From Eopsaltria australis (taxonomy: Eukaryota; Chordata; Aves; Passeriformes; Petroicidae), in NCBI GenBank assembly GCA_034509425.1, contig JAVTVJ010000542.1:1054001-1118000 (forward strand): a DNA stretch of 64,000 nucleotides. The letters are read 5' to 3'. Under the pieces are notes generated by a model, which was not told the origin of the DNA, ran no database searches, and was given only the letters and a program-made list of their open reading frames with translations. The translations under genes were made by a program, and so were the position numbers. This document shows, piece after piece, positions 1 to 9,500 of this stretch. Numbering within the stretch: the first letter of the stretch is position 1; every line of letters begins with the position of its first letter.

Positions 1-519
1 AGAAATTTGGGGCTTCCTCCATCTGTAAAATATCTGCAAAGCCCCCAACAACAACCTGGGAGGTGCCCCTGTCTCTGCCTCCTCCCCCAGCATCGGAGCA
101 GCTGAAAAAGAGGAAGAAATGTGCGGGCCGGAATCTGATGCCATTTGTCTGTGTTGGGGTCTCCAGTCCCCTGGGATGGGGGCAGCCCCATCATGGTGGG
201 TGCCGGGGTGGACACGGAGTGTCACCCACACCGTCACTGTGTGCCCCTCATGACAAACACAGACCCAGAGGGGCCGGCAGGGACTGGTGGGGGCAGCCAG
301 GAAAGTGCCCACACCCTTCCCACTCTCCCAAGACGGTCCCCAAAGGTGATCCCATCCTGGGGAAACTGAGGCACGACACAACTGCAGGGTCTGGCACCAG
401 CCCCCAAGGCAACACCCTGCACCCCAGGCTGGTGGTGTGGGGGGTCCTGGGGTCCTTCCCTCTCCGGGGTCCCCACCCTGCTTGCTGGCTGTGCCCTCAC
501 ACCCATCCTTGCTCCCCAG
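1..519 (+). other. ARHGAP45: ARHGAP45 upstream intron, no confirmed exon
   Basis: Non-coding sequence ahead of the first clearly coding ARHGAP45 exon in this window. It ends in a good acceptor (gctccccag at 511-519). The human protein has roughly 30-40 further N-terminal residues, so the first coding exon and promoter lie beyond the left edge. A second pyrimidine tract with AG at 89-90 precedes a lysine/arginine-rich stretch, which is treated as a finding rather than an exon. Confidence 0.6.
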
Positions 520-3500
520 GACCTCTCCCGCAAGGATTGCCTGGAAGCCCCGGGCTCCAGCAGCGTGGGGGAGCTGCCCCCAGGCAGTGCCAAGCTCAGC
601 AGCAGCCCCAGCACCGTGGGCACCCTGAAGCGCCCCACCAGCCTGAGCCGCCATGCCAGCGCCGCCGGCTTCTCCCTGCCCGCCGCCCCCCGCGCCGTGT
701 CCAAGGGCCACAAGACCCCCACGTCCTACAGCCCCATGGAGGCCGGGGAGGGTTCCTTCATCGACCCCGAGGACATCTCCCAGATGCTGTCGGATGTCGC
801 CCGCTTTGCCGAAGCCCTGGAGAAGCTGCGGGATGTGGTGCTGCGCGATGGTGAGTGCCCACCCTGCGCCAAACACCTGCATCGAAGCACCCTGGCACAC
901 TCCCAGCCGCGGGTGGGGGTCTCTGCCTGGGCCAGGGGGCACCAGGATCCCCGGGGGGCCGTGCAGCCACAGTCAGAGGTGGTGGGTGAGCGGTGGGTGG
1001 CTGCTGGAGCTCGGAGCCAGGATAACGCCGCTTCCTGCCGAGAGCTATTTTCATCCGCCCGTTTTCCTGTTTACAGCGCGGCGGTGCCAGCCGCCTGCCA
1101 GGGCCCCCCGAACCCCGCGGGGTGCCGGGCACAGCCCCCCAGCCCACCAGGGCGGCCAGCAGGATGGGGCTGGGTGGTCTGCAGGCTCGTGAGCAGCTCT
1201 CCTTGTCTGAGGGGACACAGGGAAGACATCAATCCCGTGGTCTGGGGGCGTGTGACACCGTGTTGTCAGTTCTGGTTTTGCAGAAACCCCTTCCCAGTCC
1301 TGAGCTGGGGGCTGGGATGGGGAGGGGGCTGTGCCTGGCCGGGCAGTGGGTGCTGATTCCCCATCCCAGCGATTCCCCATCCCAGCGCTTCCCTGAGGGA
1401 GGTTCCCCACTTCCTAACCGGGCTGTCAGTCCCTCCTGCGCTGGGGGATCCTGGCCGGACCCCTGAGCTGCCAACTGGAGCCCACAGAGGGGAGGGTCCT
1501 GGGGAGAACCTGTGGGATGGAGCAAGCCTGGCAGGACCAGGCACATCCCTCCCGGCTGGGAGCGTCCATCTGGAAGGAGGGAGGGAAGGAAATGCAGGAA
1601 ATTCCCAAACTGCTTTCAAGGGAAAAAGTTACTACGGAGGAAAAAGTGCCTCAAAGGTCAGGCTGCCCCATGGCCAACACCAGGCTGGGCAGGAGACACA
1701 CGGCCATGGCTGTGGGGAGGTGCTGGGCAAGCAGGATGTGGCTGTGCCAGTCCTGGGAAGCCCCGAGGCCAGGGGGATTTGCTGTGTGGTCTGGGAGATG
1801 GCAGATCCCTGTCTGAGACATGGCTGGGAGATAAACAGGAGAGGGACACGGAACAGGGATGCAGAGCAGGGACACAGGGCAGGGACATGGGACAGGGATG
1901 CAGAGCAGGGACACAGGGCAGGGACATGGGACAGGGATGCAGAGCAGGGACACAGGGCAGGGACATGGGACAGGGATGCAGCATCTGAGCCCCCGTCTCT
2001 TGCAGACCCCAAGGAGCCCCAGCGGCCGCTGGCCCACGAGTGCCTGGGTGAAACCCTGCGCATCCTGCGCCAGATCATCACCAAGTACCCCCTGCTCAAC
2101 ACCCTGGAGACCCTGACGGCTGCTGGCACCCTCATCTCCAAAGTCAAGGGTGAGAGAGGGGCTGGGAGCTCTGTCCCACTCCCCTCCTGCCCCACAGTGG
2201 GATGGGGGGGGACTGGGGAGCCCTTGGAGGGGCTGTCGGGAGTGGAGCTGCCCCATGGACTGGCAGAGAGGGTGAAAGGATCGTCTGCCTCTTGCTGTGG
2301 TTCAGCTTTAAGGATGATGTAGTGTCAGAAATGACAGATCCTGCCTGGGGGTTTCCAGGCACAGCCGCAGGAAAAACACTGAAATAATCAGATCCTGCTC
2401 CTGGCAGCCTCTTGTGTTTATGGAGCGGGGTCTGGGAGGTCAGATCCCAGCTGGGCACCACCTCCTGCTGCTGTCACCCACGGGGAGGGGGTGGCTGCAC
2501 CTACCACAGGCACAGCACAGCCTTCTGAGTCACCCACAGTTTCCTGGACACCCAACAGCAACCGCAGGGGAAAACATGGCAGGAGGGCTGCCATGAGGCT
2601 GGTCCCACACAGGGATTGGAGGGAGTGGGCTTGGAGCAGACCCCAGCCCCACCCCAAGGAGGTGACCCAGGGTCTGCCCAGGAGCCCTGACCGCTGGTGC
2701 CTCATGGTGTGGGAGCCTGCCAAGCGCTGTTCGCCCCAGTTCCTGCTGCTGGTAGTGGTTCCTCTTTTGGCTGTGGGCAAAAGCCCTCCCAGAGGAGTTC
2801 ATCCTGCTTGAAGAGGGGTTTGGAGGAGCTATGAGGCAGGGCAGGCAGTGGAAGAGGTCCAGCAGCACTTTTCCAGCAGCCCTGAGTAACGGGAATAAAC
2901 AGAAACACAAGCCAAGGGATGCTGTCAGGGACGTCAGTCCTGGGAAGAAGGAGGAGGAAATTGCTGCACTGGAAAAATCCATCATCCATAGGGATGATCC
3001 TTCCCACTGCTCCCTTGATTCACCCCAGCCCCTTCCCCAGCCCCAAAGCCCCTCTTGATACCAGCATGAGCTGGCAAGTCTTTCTGCTGAGACAGGGATG
3101 GGTGCTTGTGGCAACAGGGCTCCCACATTTCCTCATCTCCAGGTTTCCACTACGAATCCGACAATGAGGCGGACAAGTGGGAGTTTGAGAAGGCCGTGGA
3201 GACCATTGCTGTGGCCTTCAGCAGCACGTAAGGGAGTTTGGGCAGCCATCCCTTGGGGCCAGCCAGTGTCACTGTCCCCATGCTGAGCCCTGCCGTGCTC
3301 CTGTCCCCACAGGGTGTCTGAGTTCCTCATGGGGGAGGTGGACAGCAGCACCATCCTCTCCATCCCACCCAGCGACCAGAACCAGGTGAGTGATGCCCGG
3401 ATACCTGGATGCTCCCACCAGTGGGGCTTGGGGTCACGCAGGGCTCTGGCTGCTCCCCTCAGCTCTGGTGTGAGCCCAGAGCAGGATGTTGCTCCAGGGA

Positions 3501-6500
3501 GGTCCTGGGCACAGCTGACTTCCAGCAGTGGCCCAAAAGGCTCCAGCAGCTCCAGCTTCCACCCATCTGCCAGCCCCTCCAGCTGCTCCCCATCCTCTTG
3601 GCTGACCAGTCCCTCTTCTTTCCCAATTCCCAAAGACTATGGAGAGCCTCTACGGGGGGATTCCTGGGCCTGGAGGAGATGGAGTGCCCTCGGGCATGAA
3701 CAGCTACAACACAGGTCAGCAGGATGAGTCTGGGTGCAGGGTTTGGGGTCTGTGCAGGAACCAGCACCTCCCCATCATCGCTGCCGTCCTGAGCCACACG
3801 TGGCTCCTCAGCTGGGAAAAGGCAGCAGAGCTGGTGGCACCGGGGCTGGCACGGGGCTGGGGGGGTTTGCACTGGAAGCTCACGGAGTGTCCATCCCACC
3901 ACAGCACGTCCTCCAGCTGAGGAGGTGGACGTGATGCTGCAGCGCTGTGAGGGGGGCGTGGATGCTGCCCTCCAGTATGCCAAAACCATCTCCAAGTACA
4001 TGAAGGACCTGATGGGATACCTGGAGAAAAGGACCGTGCTGGGTGAGTGGGGGGACAGCAGGTGGGTCTCTTCTGGAGCAGGGCAGAGCCATGGGACAGG
4101 TTGAAGTCCCTCCTGGGTAAGGCTGACACTGCCAAGGCAGTGGGAACCTCACTCCTCAAGTTCCTAATTAATTTTTCAAAAGGAGATTGGGTTCCACCAG
4201 GGAAATCCCGGTGTCTCATGTGTCTTTTCACTTCCAACCTTTTCCTTCCAGAGATGGACTTTGCCAAAGGAATCCAGAAGTTGGCAAGCAGCTGCAAGCA
4301 AACCATCAGTCAGGAGGTAAGTCCCCAGATCACTGAAGCCCCCAGTGCCAGGCTGGATCAGGAGCCAGCAGCCCTGGAGAGCCCATTCCGTGTGCCCCAG
4401 CTTGGGAGGACTTGGGGGCAGCTCTCCAGAGCTCTGCCTGGAGAAATTCAGGATGGGGCTTTTACCAGCAGCAGCCATCGGCCTCACCTTGCCTCTGGCT
4501 CTTCCTCCCTGAAGGAACCATCTCCTTGTGCTCATGCTGGGTGCTGGGGCTCAGGGAGATGTGTTTTCCCTCTTCCTAGACCAACATGCCTTTCCTGTCC
4601 ATCTACCTGCTGGCCCTGGAGCAGGACATGGAGCACGGGGCCTCAGTTCTACAGGCTGCCAACACCCTCCAGCAGCAAACCTTCCTCCAGGTGAGGGGAC
4701 AAAAGGTCCTTCCAGGGCTGGAGGTTCTGGCATTGCAGAGGTGGCTCTTCCTAAGCTCAGTCCAGAGGGAACCTGCACCCAGCACTTCCCAGGCTGTGGA
4801 TTTTCATCCCTGGCACAAACCAGTGCCTGTGACCTGTCCCGGGAGTGACAAGTGACCACCACAGGGCGCTTCTCCTTGCAAAGCTTCGGTGAGGGCAGAG
4901 CAGGAGTGCTCAGCTCAGGGCATCACGGGGCTGTTCCTCCCTCCCTCCCCATGCAGCCCCTGACTGTGAGACGCCTGGAACACGAGAAACGCAGGAAGGA
5001 GATCAAGGAGCAGTGGCACCGGGCACAGAGGAAACTGGTGAGTGACTGGGTTTGTGCTCCCAATCCCAGCCTGGAGCAACCTGTGACACGTCCTCCTCTG
5101 AGGATGCTGGGCACCCTGCCCCTCTCCAGAAGTTTTGGGTGCCTCTGCTGTGGTGGGGGACCCCAGCAGGCGCTGGTGACCCCCTCACTGGGCTCCATCC
5201 TCACCCTGGCTCCCCCTGGCAGCAAGAGGCAGAGGGGAACCTGCGCAAGGCCAAGCAGACGTACATGCAGCGCAGCGAGGAGCACGACAAGGCCAAGTAC
5301 ATGGCTGTGAAAGCAGAGGAGGAGCAGCAAAACACGACCAGCAGCATCACCACCAAAACCCTGGACAAGAAGAGGCGGCTGGAAGAGGAAGCCAAGAACA
5401 AGGTAGGGGGGTGGCAGCTCTGGAGGGTCCTTCTCACTCTGCTGTCTGTGAGCTGAGCCCCCCCAGATGCTCAGGAATGCCTGGATGAACAGGCTCCAAG
5501 GGGTTTTTCTTGTTCTCCTCACCTCTGAGCTGTTCCCATCCCTTGCTCTCCCAACTGCCAGGCAGAAGAGGCCATGGCCACGTATCGCACCTGTGTGGCT
5601 GATGCAAACACACAGAAGCAGGAGCTGGAGGACACCAAGGTGAACTCGCTGCGGCAGATCCACGAAGTGATCAAACAGACTGACCAGGTCATCAAGTCGG
5701 TGAGTGGGGCTGCGTTGGGGTGTCCCCAGGGCAGGAGGTGGCTGTGCCCTGCTCTGGAGGGCTCAGAGCTCCCTCCCAGCAGAGCTGGCTGAGCTGCTCC
5801 CCTCTTCCCTCATGCTCAGAAAACCACCGCTTTGCGCTCCTGATTTCCCACCTAACCTGGAGCTCCTCACGTGCCGGCCCACCAAGCTCACACCTGTCCC
5901 TCTCCACGTCACTTTTAGGCCACCATCTCCTTCTACCAGCTGATGCACATGCAGACAGCACCGCTGCCTGTGAACTTCCAGACTCTGTGTGAGAGCAGCA
6001 AGCTCTACGACCCGGGCCAGCAGTACGCGTCCCACGTGCGGCAGCTGCAGCGCGGCGACGAGCCCGACGTCCAGTACGACTTCGAGCCCTACGTGTCCCA
6101 GAATGCCTGGTAAGGGAGGAGAGGGTTCATTCCTGGGTAATGCTCCAGCTCGGCCACGTGCCCTTCGTTATCTGCTGCCACCCACGCAGGATGCTTTTGG
6201 CATTCCTGAAGGCGGCTCCTGCTGGGAGCGCTGGACCAGCTGGGAATTGCCCTCTTATCCTTCAGTGGATGAGAAAGGCTTTTGAGAATTTAACAGACTG
6301 TGATTCCAGAGACTGGCAGATGGCAGCCATGAGTAAAGTTTCCAAGTGTCCTTCCTTCCCATCCACGTTCCCTTTTCCCCTGCAGGTCTCCCTTTACTCG
6401 GGCACGGAAGGGCAGCTTCAATGCCAGCGAGTTCTCCCCGAGTGCCGAGGGGGCCGGGGCCGGCTCGGAGGGAGCAGCAGGACCCAAGGAGTCACCGAGC

Positions 6501-9500
6501 GGGGCCGGAGCAGCCGAGCGGAGAGGTGAGCCTGGAGCCCCAAAATTCTCCATCACCTGCCCCACACTCCCCCAGGCAGGAGCAGAGTGGGACCCCCAGG
6601 GTACCAGGGGTTTTGTTGGCAGCAGCAGGACGGGCTGGGAGCCTCCCAGACTGGATTTCCTGAAGGACACTAAATCAGATCTGTGGCATTTTGCTCCCTA
6701 ACAAACCACTGCCCATCTTCCCATCTCCCCTTTCCTTGCTGGGTGTCACTGGAGGCACCAAACCCCACCAGCAGCTTCTCCCAGTCATCCCAGTTTCTCC
6801 TGGCATCCAGGCTGTTCTCCAGCCATTCCCTCCCCAGCGCAGACAGCAATCCCAATGGACGATGTGTTCTCTCTGCAGGTGGGAGGGGACACCAGGTCCA
6901 TAAATCCTGGCCAACCTCTGTTGCTGAGGCTGACAGCAGCCTGGATTCCAACGCAGGTAGATATGGGAACAGCCCAGGAGCCCCTCCCAGTACGGCCAAC
7001 CTAAACCCAGAGCTTCCCAGTTAGACACCTGCCTTGTGAGAACACTGCTGTAAATGTGCTGATCCCAGTCTCCAGTGGGATAGGGTGGGATTTGATGGGA
7101 TGAGGTGAGCTCTCAGAAGAGAAGCAGCCTTGCAGGTGATTCACTGGTCTGTGGGTTTTCCTTGGGCAGGTGAATTCAGCCACAAGCTCCAGCGGCTCTC
7201 ATCCAACGGCACCGGGTCCTCCAGCGAGGAGCTGGAGGAGAAGGACGGGACCACCACCCCCTTTGAGCAGAGTAGGTGACAGGCTGGGAGGTGACAGGAT
7301 GGGAGGTGACAGTGCTGCTGCCACACCCTCCACCACGGCAGAGCTCCCTGTGGGCTGCTTTTCCCAAATCTGGTGGTTCTGCAGGCAAATCCAGCAGTTG
7401 CTGGAGATTCCTGATGGAATCTGCCTTTCCTGAGAGATGAGCCCTGCTCAGACTGGTGACAGTGACACTGCTCAAGCTGTGCCTGACCTCACATTTCCTT
7501 TCCCATAGGCATCAACGGGATCACCCCAGAGCTGGCAGCTCCCACGGGGCCCTTCAGGAATGTTGGCTTGTCCAAGGCTGCCCAGACCCATCGGCTGAGG
7601 AAGCTCCGTGCCCCTTCCAAATGTCGGGAGTGCAACAGCTACGTGTATTTCCAGGGAGCTGAGTGTGAGGAGGTGAGCTGGGAGAACTGGGGGTGGAACC
7701 CAGCTCTGACCATGGTCAGGAGGACATTTCTCCTGTGGGGAGAATGGTGCTTTCCCTTGGTGCTGCAGCATCCCCAAGGTGTTTTTCCTGTCTCCCACCG
7801 TGCTCCGAGCAGTGCCTGGTGTCTCTGTGGCCGCTCCCCACCTCCATGTGTTCCCCTCCCTCTTCCAGTGCTACCTGGCCTGCCACAAGAAGTGCCTGGA
7901 GACCTTGGCCATCCAGTGTGGGCACAAGAAGCTCCAAGGGAAGCTGCAGCTCTTCGGGCAGGACTTCATGAAGGCGTCTCGGGGCAGCCCGGATGGGATC
8001 CCCTTCATCGTCAAGAAATGCATTTCAGAGATTGAGAAGAGGGCCCTGAAAACCAAGGTGAGTCACACTCCCCTCTCCTCCTCCTCCTCCTCCTCCTCCT
8101 CAGCTGGCTGAGCCCCAGGCCCTTGGAAGGATCCTCTGGAAAACCAACAGGCTTGATTTCAGATTTCCACAGGGCAGGGAGCCAGGGATGAGCTTGGCCC
8201 AGATACCCCAAACTCTGCCTTTGGAAAATCACCTCTCCTGCCTCGTGCTTTCCTCTGAAGCAGGAATGACTGAGCTGGAAGGAGATATCCCAAAATGACT
8301 TCCCAGAGGGATTTCCTGCCCCGAAAGGAGAGGGGGGGCTTCATGTTTGCTGACGTGCAAACATGAAGAGAAACCTCTCCCCTCACTTCAACTCCACTTT
8401 TCTCTCTTTCACAGGGCATCTACCGAGTTAATGGTGTCAAGACCCGCGTGGAGAAGCTTTGCCAAGCTTTTGAGAATGGGAAGGAATTGGTGGAGCTGTC
8501 CCAGGCCTCCCCCCATGACATCAGCAACGTCCTGAAGCTCTACCTGAGACAGGTGAGGAGCTGGTTGTGCCTCATGGCAGAGGAACCAACCTGGCAGGAG
8601 GAATTCTGCACAAATTGGGCTCAGTGCCTGGGTGGGTAGGGAGGGGAGGGGTCTTTCCCAGGAAGGGATGGGTTGGGCTTGGAGATGGGGCCACAGTGAC
8701 CCCCCCCAGCTCATCCCACACGGCGTCACTGCGGTCACAGCCGCAGAACAGCGACGTGCTCAAACACCAAACAAGGAACGCTCCACCCCTTCCAATTGGG
8801 GAACTGGCTACCCAAAAAGGGAAGGGGCCAGCAAAGGTCACCCTGCAGGAGCTGAGTCACATCCCCATGGGGTGGGCTCTGCCCCTGGAGTCATCCTGGG
8901 GTGGGCTTAGTGGGGTCTCTGCCCCTAAGGTCACCTTGGAGTGGGCTCAGTGGGGTCTCTGTCCATTGAATCACCCTGGGGGAGGTCAGTGGGGTCTCTG
9001 CCCCTAAGGTCACCTTGGAATGGGCTTAGCGGGGTCTTTGTCCATTGGGTCACCCTGGGGTGGGCTTAGCAGGGTCTCTGCTCCTGGGATCACCCTGGGG
9101 TCGGCTCAGCAGGGTCTCTGCTCCGGGGATCATCCTGGGGTGGGCTCAGCAGGGTCTCTGTTCCTGGGATCACCCTGGGGTGGGCTCAGCAGGGTCTCTG
9201 CCCCTGAGGTAGGCTCACTGGGGTCTCTGTCCCTTGGGTCACTCTGGGGTTGGCTCAGCAGAGTTTCTGCCCCTCAGGTGGGTTCAGAGGGTTCTCTGCC
9301 CCTTGGATCACTCTGGGGTGTGTTTAGCAGGGTCTCTGCCCTTGGGGTTGGCTCAGTGGGGTCTCTGCCCCTCAGGCCACCCCAGGCTGTGCTCAGCCCC
9401 AGCACCCCCTGCCCTGTACCCAAACTGTCGTTGCAAACAGCATCACCCACATCCTCCAACAGCCCCCACCGCAAGGCAGGAGCAGCGGAAGCTGCTTCTC

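Noticed and set aside
1632..2322. Overlapping open frames of about 200 codons on both strands with repeated peptides
   Set aside because: Produced by the 39-bp minisatellite, whose unit length is divisible by three and lacks stops.
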